Assembly: GCF_041807705.1 (NCBI RefSeq)
Contig: NZ_JBGTYY010000001.1
Span: forward strand, 124,001 to 188,000
Direction: 5' to 3'
Origin: Mannheimia sp041807705
Lineage (GTDB): Bacteria; Pseudomonadota; Gammaproteobacteria; Enterobacterales; Pasteurellaceae
Length of the DNA stretch: 64,000 bases
Under the pieces are notes generated by a model. That model worked only from the letters and a program-made list of their open reading frames with translations, had not been told where the DNA came from and did not search any database. The translations under genes were made by a program, and so were the position numbers. This document shows, in pieces, positions 17,039-24,767 of the stretch (its first letter is position 1; each line of letters starts with the position of its first letter).

Positions 17039-17406
17039 TAAAAATTGAGTACCTTATCTGCTTGAATTGTCCAATCTGCCAGTTCAATTAATGTGCCGAT
17101 TTCTACACCATCAGCTAAAGACAAATCTGTAATCCCTCTAGCATTGGTGCAAGTTTTGCACAATTTTACGCTCGCACCTTGTGCGGTTAAAATTTCCAGC
17201 ATTTGCTGAATGTGATATCCCTCTACCGGATTTTGCTTTGCCAGCCCTGCGGTGACTGCATCGGACATTAAGAAAAGTTTAATTTCCGTATTGACCTTAT
17301 GTTGCTCTTGGATTTGCAATGCTAAGCGTAAGGCACTAAAAAAGGTTTCATTACCGTAAGGTGCTAAATTGATGATGAAAAGCAATTTTTGAACTTGATT
17401 AGACAT
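17038..17406 (-). CDS. DsrE family protein (YchN-like)
   Basis: A 122-residue protein from the ATG at 17406, which has AGAGG eight bases upstream. The frame is open further upstream to 17460, but without a ribosome site. The core KLLFIINLAPYGNETFFSALRLAL and the Cys pair in VKLCKTCTNARGI fit DsrE/DsrF-like proteins, which often handle sulfur as hexamers. No sulfur-relay partners are nearby, so the role is open. It is probably co-transcribed with the flavoprotein gene. Confidence 0.85.
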   Translation of the reverse strand: MSNQVQKLLFIINLAPYGNETFFSALRLALQIQEQHKVNTEIKLFLMSDAVTAGLAKQNPVEGYHIQQMLEILTAQGASVKLCKTCTNARGITDLSLADGVEIGTLIELADWTIQADKVLNF

Positions 17407-17481
17407 AGTTTTACCTCTGGAATACACGAAACACATAGATAATTTAAAAATCCCTCTCACAGGAGAGGGAAACCTACAAAG

Positions 17482-18783
17482 TTAGTGAGCATCTGCCCAA
17501 ATAAATTTGATCATAAAGAGTAATGAAATCACTAGCACAGACGGGCTGATCTCTTTCCAACGCCCTGTGAATGCTTTCATTACACAGTAGCTGATAAAAC
17601 CAAAGGCAATCCCTTCAGTAATCGAGTAAGTAAATGGCATCATTGCTGTTGTGATGAACGCAGGTGTTGCTTCAGTTAAGTCGTTCCATTTTACTTCGAT
17701 CAGGCTTGAAGCCATTAGAATGCCTACGAATACTAACGCACCAGCGGTTGCATAAGCTGGCACTAAACCTGCTAATGGTGAAAAGAAAATGGTGAGTAAG
17801 AATAAAATACCAACAACCACAGCCGTTAAACCAGTACGACCACCCACAGAAACGCCTGAACCACTTTCAATGTAAGTTGAGATCGCTGATGTTCCCATAT
17901 AAGAACCTGCCATTGCAGCGGTACTATCCACTAATAGAGCTTGTTTCATTTTTGGGAAGCGTCCCTTCTCGTCAGCAAAACCTGCTTTAGTGGTTACAGC
18001 AATCAGCGTGCCTGATGAGTCAAACAGATTTACTAGCATAAAGGAGAAAATAATGCCGAGTAAGGCAACATCAAACGCCCCAGCAATATCCACTTGTCCT
18101 ACAACCGCACCTAAACTTGGTGGCATAGACATTACACCATTGAAGGTTACCGCTGGGTCAAAAATTAACGCTAATGCTGTTACAACAACAATTGAAACTA
18201 ATACACCAGAGTGAACTCCTTTTGCCCCTAATACGACAATAATGAAGAAACCTAAAATCCCCATTAATACTTTAGGATCGTGTAAGTTACCTAATGCAAC
18301 TAAAGTTGCTTCATTTGGCACCACAATGCCCATATTTTTAAAGCCGATTAATGCAATAAATAAGCCAATACCTGCCCCAATTCCAACACGTAAACCTAGT
18401 GGAATTGCAGACATAAACCAATAGCGAACTTGTAGTACCGTTAAAATAAACAAACCGACAGAGCCTAAGAAAATTGCTCCCATACCTACTTGCCAAGAAT
18501 AGCCTAATTTTTGTACTACCACGAATGCAAAAAAGGCGTTTAAGCCCATTGCAGGCGCAAGGGCAATTGGTAAGTTACTGAACAAGCCCATTGCAATAGT
18601 GCCAAATGCAGCGATTAAACAGGTGGTCACGAATACCACTTGGGTATCCATTCCTGCTACACCTAAAATGGACGGATTAACAAAAACAATGTACACCATT
18701 GTGAAAAAGGTAGTAATACCTGCGATGATTTCGGTTTTCGCATTACTGCCTTTCGCTTTAAGCTGAAATAATTTTTCTAACAT
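17482..18783 (-). CDS. NCS2-family purine permease (AzgA-like)
   Basis: A 433-residue inner-membrane transporter with 12-14 hydrophobic segments. It starts MLEKLFQLKAKGSN, followed by TEIIAGITTFFTMVYIVFVNP. The family landmarks ALAPAMGLNAFFAF, LVNLFDSSGTLIAVTTKAG and STYIESGSGVSVGGRTGLTA place it in the AzgA-like branch of adenine/guanine/hypoxanthine transporters. AAGG precedes the ATG at 18783; the in-frame extension to 18828 runs into a hairpin. The exact purine is not predictable. Confidence 0.92.
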   Translation of the reverse strand: MLEKLFQLKAKGSNAKTEIIAGITTFFTMVYIVFVNPSILGVAGMDTQVVFVTTCLIAAFGTIAMGLFSNLPIALAPAMGLNAFFAFVVVQKLGYSWQVGMGAIFLGSVGLFILTVLQVRYWFMSAIPLGLRVGIGAGIGLFIALIGFKNMGIVVPNEATLVALGNLHDPKVLMGILGFFIIVVLGAKGVHSGVLVSIVVVTALALIFDPAVTFNGVMSMPPSLGAVVGQVDIAGAFDVALLGIIFSFMLVNLFDSSGTLIAVTTKAGFADEKGRFPKMKQALLVDSTAAMAGSYMGTSAISTYIESGSGVSVGGRTGLTAVVVGILFLLTIFFSPLAGLVPAYATAGALVFVGILMASSLIEVKWNDLTEATPAFITTAMMPFTYSITEGIAFGFISYCVMKAFTGRWKEISPSVLVISLLFMIKFIWADAH

Positions 18784-18814
18784 AAGACCTTCAAAACTAG
18801 AATTTTGGAAATGA

Positions 18815-18850
18815 CAACGCCCGAGCAATCCAATCGGTTGCTCGGGCGTT
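18815..18850. repeat. GC-rich hairpin between usg-like and purine permease genes
   Basis: A perfect 13-bp inverted repeat (AACGCCCGAGCAA / TTGCTCGGGCGTT) surrounds a 9-base loop. It lies downstream of the usg-like gene and upstream of the permease gene, both on the minus strand. There is no clean T-run on either side, so it may be a weak terminator, an attenuator in the permease leader, or a processing signal. Confidence 0.6.
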
Positions 18851-18888
18851 GATGATTTTTATCACGGAATGAACCATTTGGCAAGCAA

Positions 18889-19875
18889 TTAATATTCCAA
18901 AACTAATTTTAATAATTCAATGGATAAAAATGCGAGGCTAAAACGCTGTTCATCAGCAACCGACCAGAACTGAATTTCTTGCTCTGATTTTGCTAATAAC
19001 TGGCTGATTTCTAGCACATTTCGCTCTTCGTTTTCGCCATTTTTTACCGCTGTAATCACCGACTCTTCGTTAAATTGAACCCAATTTTCTGCTTTCCACT
19101 CCGCACTGATAGTTTCTGCATCTAACTGATATTCTGATTTAACAGATACCATTTGTGAAACACCATAAAAAACAGGCACTTGAACCGAATGGAATGTCGT
19201 ACAAGCGGTTAAATTTGGTAAAACTTTTGCAAGTTGTAATTCAAAGGCTTTGGAGAAAGGTAACTTTTTCTCTTCACCTTGCACATTAGCAGGCACAACA
19301 TCAAAGGCGATACGCTCTGCATTTTCATCAAACGGAATACCATTTAATAAGCGAGCCGTTTGCCCTGCTAGCTCTTTCACTTTTTCATCGCCAAAATAAG
19401 CGGAAGGTAAAAGTGAGGTAACAAAAACTTGATTTAACGGCTGAGCTAATAACGGCTTTAACGCTAAGGCAAGTTGCGAAACTTGCGGATTAGCAAGCGC
19501 AACAATATTTCGCTCACGCAGATTTGCCACATTTTCATCATTAACACTTGGCACAACCACAGGCACATCGCCAATTAATGCGGTAATGCCATATAAATCT
19601 AAAATCACACAACCTGCTTTCACCGCTTCTGCTAATACTTCTGCTTGAGCCATTTTGCCTGCAAAGAGAACGTGGGTAAATTCCGCCCAATTCACTTCAT
19701 CTAACGCATATTGTGCAACGGCTTTTGCCCCAAAGCGTAAGTTTTGCTCTTCGCCGAACGGCTCTAATTCGACGGCGGAAATTTTTTCAACAGCTAAATC
19801 TTGGTTTTCTAACACCTCAAGAATTTTTTCAGCTAAAGTAAAATCACCGGCAATGGCTAAATGGATATTCGACAC
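18889..19875 (-). CDS. usg: Usg-type aspartate-semialdehyde dehydrogenase homologue (probable pseudoenzyme)
   Basis: A 328-residue protein of the semialdehyde dehydrogenase fold. The N-terminal Rossmann part is IHLAIAGDFTLAEKILEVL. Where active enzymes have NPNC with the nucleophilic cysteine, this protein reads NPQVSQLALALKPL. Where they have GHS with the catalytic histidine, it reads GVS in VPVFYGVSQMV. Both catalytic residues are therefore absent, as in E. coli Usg. I prefer a GTG start at 19875 with GGAG eight bases upstream; an ATG at 19902 is possible. Its function is unknown. Confidence 0.82.
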   Translation of the reverse strand: MSNIHLAIAGDFTLAEKILEVLENQDLAVEKISAVELEPFGEEQNLRFGAKAVAQYALDEVNWAEFTHVLFAGKMAQAEVLAEAVKAGCVILDLYGITALIGDVPVVVPSVNDENVANLRERNIVALANPQVSQLALALKPLLAQPLNQVFVTSLLPSAYFGDEKVKELAGQTARLLNGIPFDENAERIAFDVVPANVQGEEKKLPFSKAFELQLAKVLPNLTACTTFHSVQVPVFYGVSQMVSVKSEYQLDAETISAEWKAENWVQFNEESVITAVKNGENEERNVLEISQLLAKSEQEIQFWSVADEQRFSLAFLSIELLKLVLEY

Positions 19876-20024
19876 ATCTTCTCCTTTTTTCATCATCTTC
19901 ATTTTAGAAATTATAGTGTAATTTATATTTCTTCGCTATTCAGAATAACAAGGCTAATTTCATACTCACAATGAGTTAATTGCAAATTTTTAGCAAAAAA
20001 ACACCGCTTGTTTTCTAGCTGATT

Positions 20025-20073
20025 TACTTTTCAAATGTGTGGATTTTTGATATAGTTTACACTTTGAAAAGTA
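20025..20073. repeat. Inverted repeat upstream of ybfE
   Basis: TACTTTTCAAATGTGT pairs with ACACTTTGAAAAGTA except for one bulged base, across an 18-base loop. It lies 60-110 bases before the ybfE start codon and may be an operator or a leader hairpin. Confidence 0.55.
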
Positions 20074-20086
20074 GCTTATCATTCTC
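20074..20086. promoter_or_regulatory. Possible Fur box upstream of ybfE-fldA-fur
   Basis: The complement strand reads GAGAATGATAAGC, matching 11 of 13 bases of the first two hexamers of the consensus GATAATGATAATC. Fur commonly controls its own gene and fldA, so the context is sensible, but the match is only partial. Confidence 0.35.
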
Positions 20087-20134
20087 ATTAAAACAGAACG
20101 TGAATGGAAGCCCAAAAGCCCGATATGTAAAGAA

Positions 20135-20410
20135 ATGGCAAAACAAGATTCAGATTGTATCACTTTAGATCTGTTTGCGACTGTACCAAAAGTTGGGCGT
20201 CCTCGCACTAATCCTCTTGATAGAGAACAACAAATTCGAATTAATAAACGTAATCAGCTAAAGCGAGATAAATCGTCAGGCTTAAAACGAGTTGAATTAA
20301 AATTGCATTCGGATTTAGTCAAAGTGTTAGAAGAACAAGCGTCTGAAAAGGGTATTTCACGCGGGCAGTTAATCGAAATAATTCTAAATAATTACATCCA
20401 AAATAGGTAG
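20135..20410 (+). CDS. ybfE: YbfE/LexA-regulated family protein
   Basis: A 91-residue basic protein with a ribbon-helix-helix-like C-terminus (LKLHSDLVKVLEEQASEKGISRGQLIEIIL) and a basic middle (KVGRPRTNPLDREQQIRI). It matches YbfE, which precedes fldA and fur in E. coli. The E. coli gene is annotated as LexA-regulated, but I see no LexA box upstream here. It may bind DNA. fldA follows after five bases, so the two are co-transcribed. Confidence 0.88.
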   Translation: MAKQDSDCITLDLFATVPKVGRPRTNPLDREQQIRINKRNQLKRDKSSGLKRVELKLHSDLVKVLEEQASEKGISRGQLIEIILNNYIQNR

Positions 20411-20415
20411 TAAAA

Positions 20416-20940
20416 ATGGCAGTTGTAGGTTTATTTTACGGTAGCGATACTGGCAATACAGAAAATATTTCTAAAATGATTCAGAAAAACTTAGGTGCTG
20501 AATTAGTGGATATTCGTGATATTGCTAAAAGCACAAAAGAAGATATTGAAGCATACGATTTTGTAATGATCGGTATTCCAACTTGGTATTATGGCGAATC
20601 TCAAGCAGATTGGGACGATTTTATGCCAACCTTAAAAGAGATTGATTTTAACGGTAAAGTTGTGGCAATTTTCGGCTGTGGCGATCAGGAAGATTACGCA
20701 GAATATTTCTGTGATGCAATGGGCACAGTGCGTGATATTATTGAGCCAAACGGTGGCGTAATTGTTGGTCATTGGCCAACCGAAGGTTATAACTTTGAGG
20801 TTTCACAAGCCTTAGTTGATGATGCAACTTTTGTTGGTCTTTGTATTGATGAAGACAGACAGCCTGAATTAACCACTGAGCGTGTTAATAAATGGTGTGC
20901 TCAGTTAAAAGAAGAAATGTGTTTAGACCAACTTGCATAA
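20416..20940 (+). CDS. fldA: Flavodoxin I
   Basis: A 174-residue FMN electron carrier. The phosphate-binding loop GSDTGNTE is at residues 9-16. The aromatic FMN-stacking region TWYYGESQADWDDF is near residue 57, and the second loop FGCGDQEDYAEYFCDAMG is near residue 90. Length and insertions fit a long-chain flavodoxin. It substitutes for ferredoxin under iron limitation, in keeping with its place between ybfE and fur. Confidence 0.97.
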   Translation: MAVVGLFYGSDTGNTENISKMIQKNLGAELVDIRDIAKSTKEDIEAYDFVMIGIPTWYYGESQADWDDFMPTLKEIDFNGKVVAIFGCGDQEDYAEYFCDAMGTVRDIIEPNGGVIVGHWPTEGYNFEVSQALVDDATFVGLCIDEDRQPELTTERVNKWCAQLKEEMCLDQLA

Positions 20941-20971
20941 GATTTTAAGTAAAGATAATTAGGTGGCAGAT

Positions 20972-21412
20972 ATGTCTGAAGCAAATATTAAACGTTTAAA
21001 AGAGGTAGGGTTAAAAGTTACTGAGCCTCGTTTAACTATTCTTGCATTAATGCAAGATATTCGTGATGAAATGCAACATTTTTCAGCAGAAGATATTTAT
21101 AAAATTCTGTTAGAAAGAGGTTCAGATATTGGCCTAGCGACAGTTTACAGAGTATTAAATCAGTTTGAAGAAGCTGAGATTCTAATGCGCCATAACTTTG
21201 ATGCAAATAAAGCGGTGTTTGAATTGAATATGAATCACGAACACGACCATATTATCTGTATGGATTGCGGTAAAGTCTTTGAATTTAAAGACCCAGATAT
21301 GGAACGCCGCCAACGTGAAATCAGTGAAAAGCACGGAATGGAATTAACAAATCACAGTTTATATCTCTATGGGAAATGTAGTAATTTAACTAACTGTGAT
21401 GAAAAAAAATAG
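20972..21412 (+). CDS. fur: Ferric uptake regulator
   Basis: A 146-residue metal-dependent repressor. The DNA-binding domain contains KVTEPRLTILALMQ and IGLATVYRVLNQFEEA. The metal sites include HEHDHIICMDCGKVFEF and a second Cys pair near the C-terminus (CSNLTNC). The ATG at 20972 has AGGTGG at the proper distance; the in-frame GTG at 20963 is part of that Shine-Dalgarno sequence. Third gene of ybfE-fldA-fur. It probably controls the siderophore genes at the left edge, by inference. Confidence 0.97.
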   Translation: MSEANIKRLKEVGLKVTEPRLTILALMQDIRDEMQHFSAEDIYKILLERGSDIGLATVYRVLNQFEEAEILMRHNFDANKAVFELNMNHEHDHIICMDCGKVFEFKDPDMERRQREISEKHGMELTNHSLYLYGKCSNLTNCDEKK

Positions 21413-21444
21413 CTTTTCTTATTTTTAGACTTATTAATACTCTT

Positions 21445-21470
21445 ACCGAAGCCTTTTATAGGGCTTCGGT
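21445..21470 (+). terminator. fur terminator
   Basis: The 9-bp stem ACCGAAGCC / GGCTTCGGT with an 8-base loop is followed by ATTATTCTAT. The T-tract is weak, but the position directly after fur suits a terminator. Confidence 0.65.
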
Positions 21471-21506
21471 ATTATTCTATATAGGTTTTGTAAATCTAAT
21501 ATTATT

Positions 21507-24167
21507 ATGGAAGAACAAACGCAGAATGTAATAGACGCCAGAATCAGGCAACCTCGCAAAATATCACCATTTTGGATCTTACCAATTACCGCTTTTATTA
21601 TCGGCACTTTGCTTTTTTTCCAAATTTTAAAGGAGCAAGGAGAAACCATCACTATCCGATTTGCAAAAGGCGATGGTATTACTGCAGGAAAAACAGTAAT
21701 TCGCTATCAAGGTTTACAAATTGGTCAAGTAAAACGAGTATATTTTGTTGATGAACTAAGAGAAGTAGAAGTAGAAGCTGAAATTACTCCTGAGGCCAAA
21801 AGTGTTTTACGTCAAGATACAAAGTTTTGGCTAGTCCAGCCTAGTGCCTCATTAGCTGGAGTTTCCGGTTTAGATGCAATTGTATCTGGTAATTATATTA
21901 CTCTCCTACCTGGAGAGGGCGATTTTGCTGATGAGTTTATCGCTGAAGAAGATCCACCTGCGGTAACAGTAAGCGATGGAGATTTACTGATCCGTTTAAT
22001 CTCTGATGACATAGGCTCTATTACTGTCGGAGCGAGTGTTTATTTCCGTAAAGTGCCAGTGGGCAATATTGCCGATTATCGTTTTACCAAAGACCAGAAA
22101 AAAATCGAAATTGATGTCGTCATTAATCAAAAATACGCTCATTTAGTGAAAAAAGAGAGCCGATTTTGGAATATTAGCGGTATTAGCGCTGATGTAAATT
22201 TACAAGGTATTAAAATCAATATGGACAGCCTTGCCTCGGTAGTACAAGGTGCGGTTGCTTTTGATTCACCTGATAATATGGAAATTGCCGAGCAAGGACA
22301 GAAATTTGAGCTATATCCGGATTTGAAATCAGCTAAACGTGGAATTGAAATCAACGTAAAACTACCGCTTACACATAATTTAAAAATTAATGAGACTGGT
22401 GTTTTTCACCAAAATGTGCAAATTGGTATGCTTTCGCAGCTAAAATTACCACAAGTAAAAGACAACGGTGTGCCACAGCAAGAATCAGGACAGCATAAAC
22501 AGATTGATGGGGTTTTATTAATTGACCCAAGTTATGAAAATTTACTACGCTCCCAAACTAAAATCTTGCTCAAAGAGCCGAAATTCTCCTTAAACACAGA
22601 GCAGCTGACGAAAGTAGCTGAGCTGCTGCGTGGTGTCTATTTTGAGGTTCACCCAGGGGAAGGAGAACCTCAATCGGAATTTATCGTACAAAATGAAGCC
22701 GATTATCTATTGAGCTTGCCAAATTTACTCAGTTTTAGCCTAGTTGCCCCCCAAGCTTACGGAGTCGATACCAACCAAGGGATTTACTATAGCGATGTGC
22801 AAATCGGGGAAATCGTCAAACGTAGCTTAGCGTTAGACCAAGTGCGTTTTGATGTCATTATTTATCCGCCTTATCGCAATCTGATTGGCAGTAACAGCAA
22901 GTTTGTTGCGATTTCCAATATTGATATGTCAATTGGATTAGACGGCTTACGGGTTCACGCAGGCTCGCCTTCAGAATGGTTAAAAGGTGGCATTCGCTTA
23001 CTTAACGGTAAAAATGATGGCAGCCCGAAAAAACAATATGCACTTTATAAAGATGTAGAAAGTGCGGAATCAGGCGTTACAACCTTAGAGAAAAAAGCGA
23101 CTACTACCCTTTCGGCTGAATCACTATCCGGTATTAGCGAAGGTTCTGTGGTGCTATACCGTGATTTTCAGGTCGGTGAGGTGTTAAAAATCACACCGAA
23201 ACAACAGAAATTTGAGGTTGAGCTATTTATTCAGCCAAATTATCGCCATCTATTAACCGAAAAAAGCCGTTTCTGGATTGAACCGGCAGCCAATGTCGAT
23301 GTGTCACTCAAAGGCGTGAATATCACCACAGCTCCGTTAATGCGTACCTTAAAAGGAGCGATCAGCTTTGATAATGGCGGTTCAAAAGGCAATAAAACGC
23401 TTTATACCAGCAAAGAAAAAGCTACCTCGGGCAATACTTACCTCACGCTGATTGCGAAAGATGCGAGTAAGTTAAGCGAAGGAATGGACATTAAATATAT
23501 GGGCTTAACCGTAGGTCAAATTGAAAAGCTGGAATTGCAAAATGCAAAAAAACAGATAAAAGCGACCGCTTACATTCAAGGCAAATATTATCCATCTATT
23601 GCGAAAGCTGGGGCAAAATTTAGTGTGGTGTCACCTGAAATTAGTACGGCTGGCTTTAAAAATTTAGATGCTGCATTACAAAACTACATTACTGTTGATG
23701 CTGGTTCTGGCAAAACTCAAAACTCTTTTGAGCTATCGCAAACTGATACAGTAAAAACAACCTATGCAAATGGCTTCCCAATTATTGTAGAAACCACGAA
23801 TGCCAACGGTATTCAGCCAGAAGCCCCTGTGCTTTATCGTGGAATGCAAGTCGGTATTGTAAGCCACTTAGGTTTAAGCGAACTGAATGACCGAGTGTTA
23901 ATTCATCTTAAAATTAACAATAAATACAAGCACTTAGTCAGAACGAACACCCAGTTCTGGCAGGCTTCGGGCTATACGATGGATATTAGCCTACAAGGTG
24001 TGAGTATGAACTCAGGCACAATGTCGCAATTATTAAACGGCGGTATTGAGTTCTCCACCCCTTACACCAAAGTGGTAAAACCTCAAGCCCAAGCCAATAG
24101 AAGATTTTTCTTACAACGCAAACTTCCTGAAGATGCCCCAGCGTGGGAGCAAGGAATTGCGGAATAA
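21507..24167 (+). CDS. letB: LetB-like MCE protein with seven MCE domains
   Basis: An 886-residue protein with one N-terminal membrane helix (about residues 20-40, FWILPITAFIIGTLLFFQI). Seven MCE repeats follow. Each has a xGxxVxYxGxxVGxV-like core: VIRYQGLQIGQV, VYFRKVPVGNI, VFHQNVQIGML, IYYSDVQIGEI, VLYRDFQVGEV, IKYMGLTVGQI and VLYRGMQVGIV. Seven repeats and the length match E. coli LetB (YebT), which forms a periplasm-spanning tunnel for lipid transport. The usual membrane partner LetA (YebS) is not adjacent. luxS follows after 17 bases. Confidence 0.9.
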   Translation: MEEQTQNVIDARIRQPRKISPFWILPITAFIIGTLLFFQILKEQGETITIRFAKGDGITAGKTVIRYQGLQIGQVKRVYFVDELREVEVEAEITPEAKSVLRQDTKFWLVQPSASLAGVSGLDAIVSGNYITLLPGEGDFADEFIAEEDPPAVTVSDGDLLIRLISDDIGSITVGASVYFRKVPVGNIADYRFTKDQKKIEIDVVINQKYAHLVKKESRFWNISGISADVNLQGIKINMDSLASVVQGAVAFDSPDNMEIAEQGQKFELYPDLKSAKRGIEINVKLPLTHNLKINETGVFHQNVQIGMLSQLKLPQVKDNGVPQQESGQHKQIDGVLLIDPSYENLLRSQTKILLKEPKFSLNTEQLTKVAELLRGVYFEVHPGEGEPQSEFIVQNEADYLLSLPNLLSFSLVAPQAYGVDTNQGIYYSDVQIGEIVKRSLALDQVRFDVIIYPPYRNLIGSNSKFVAISNIDMSIGLDGLRVHAGSPSEWLKGGIRLLNGKNDGSPKKQYALYKDVESAESGVTTLEKKATTTLSAESLSGISEGSVVLYRDFQVGEVLKITPKQQKFEVELFIQPNYRHLLTEKSRFWIEPAANVDVSLKGVNITTAPLMRTLKGAISFDNGGSKGNKTLYTSKEKATSGNTYLTLIAKDASKLSEGMDIKYMGLTVGQIEKLELQNAKKQIKATAYIQGKYYPSIAKAGAKFSVVSPEISTAGFKNLDAALQNYITVDAGSGKTQNSFELSQTDTVKTTYANGFPIIVETTNANGIQPEAPVLYRGMQVGIVSHLGLSELNDRVLIHLKINNKYKHLVRTNTQFWQASGYTMDISLQGVSMNSGTMSQLLNGGIEFSTPYTKVVKPQAQANRRFFLQRKLPEDAPAWEQGIAE

Positions 24168-24184
24168 TATTGATGGAGTAAAAA

Positions 24185-24694
24185 ATGCCTTTATTAGATA
24201 GTTTTAAAGTAGATCACACCAAAATGAACGCCCCAGCCGTGCGTGTTGCAAAAACAATGACCACACCGAAAGGCGATACCATTACCGTGTTCGATCTCCG
24301 CTTCTGTCGCCCGAATATTGATATTCTACCGGTGCGTGGGATTCACACAATGGAACATCTTTTTGCCGGTTTTATGCGTGACCACCTCAATAGCGAACAA
24401 GTGGAGATCATTGATATTTCGCCAATGGGCTGCCGTACTGGTTTTTATATGTCACTGATTGGCACACCTTCAGCAGAAGAGGTTGTCAAAGCGTGGACGG
24501 CTTCAATGGAAGATGCGTTACATAAAATCCCTGATGTATCGGCAATTCCTGAGCTGAACGAATATCAATGTGGCTCTTACAAAGAGCATTCTTTAGAAGA
24601 AGCTCACCAAATTGCCCGTAATGTGTTAGCTGCCGGCATCGGTGTAAATCGCAACGAAGATTTAGCCTTAGACGAAAAATTACTTAATCCATAA
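24185..24694 (+). CDS. luxS: S-ribosylhomocysteine lyase LuxS
   Basis: Cleaves S-ribosylhomocysteine to homocysteine and DPD, the precursor of autoinducer-2. The 169 residues are standard. The metal-binding HTMEH is at residues 54-58, the catalytic Cys is 83 in MGCRTGFYM, and the third ligand His is in CGSYKEHS near residue 130. The ribosome binding site is GATGGAG. It lies directly after letB and before a terminator hairpin. Confidence 0.98.
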   Translation: MPLLDSFKVDHTKMNAPAVRVAKTMTTPKGDTITVFDLRFCRPNIDILPVRGIHTMEHLFAGFMRDHLNSEQVEIIDISPMGCRTGFYMSLIGTPSAEEVVKAWTASMEDALHKIPDVSAIPELNEYQCGSYKEHSLEEAHQIARNVLAAGIGVNRNEDLALDEKLLNP

Positions 24695-24713
24695 TTTTTC
24701 TTAACATTTTTCG

Positions 24714-24735
24714 GGGGCAAATGGTTATTTGCCCC
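24714..24735 (+). terminator. luxS terminator, GTAGGG-type palindrome
   Basis: The stem GGGGCAAAT / ATTTGCCCC with loop GGTT is followed by CTACATTTTTC. The right arm ends CCCCTAC, the same core as the palindromes at 26617 and 39433, so this may be a repeat recruited as a terminator. Confidence 0.75.
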
Positions 24736-24767
24736 TACATTTTTCTACACTCGGAAATTATTCATTT

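Noticed and set aside
18784..18888. Purine riboswitch in front of the NCS2 permease
   Set aside because: The hairpin lacks the three-way junction and conserved loop bases of the purine aptamer.
20086..20134. LexA operator upstream of ybfE
   Set aside because: No CTGT-N8-ACAG pattern found in the promoter region.
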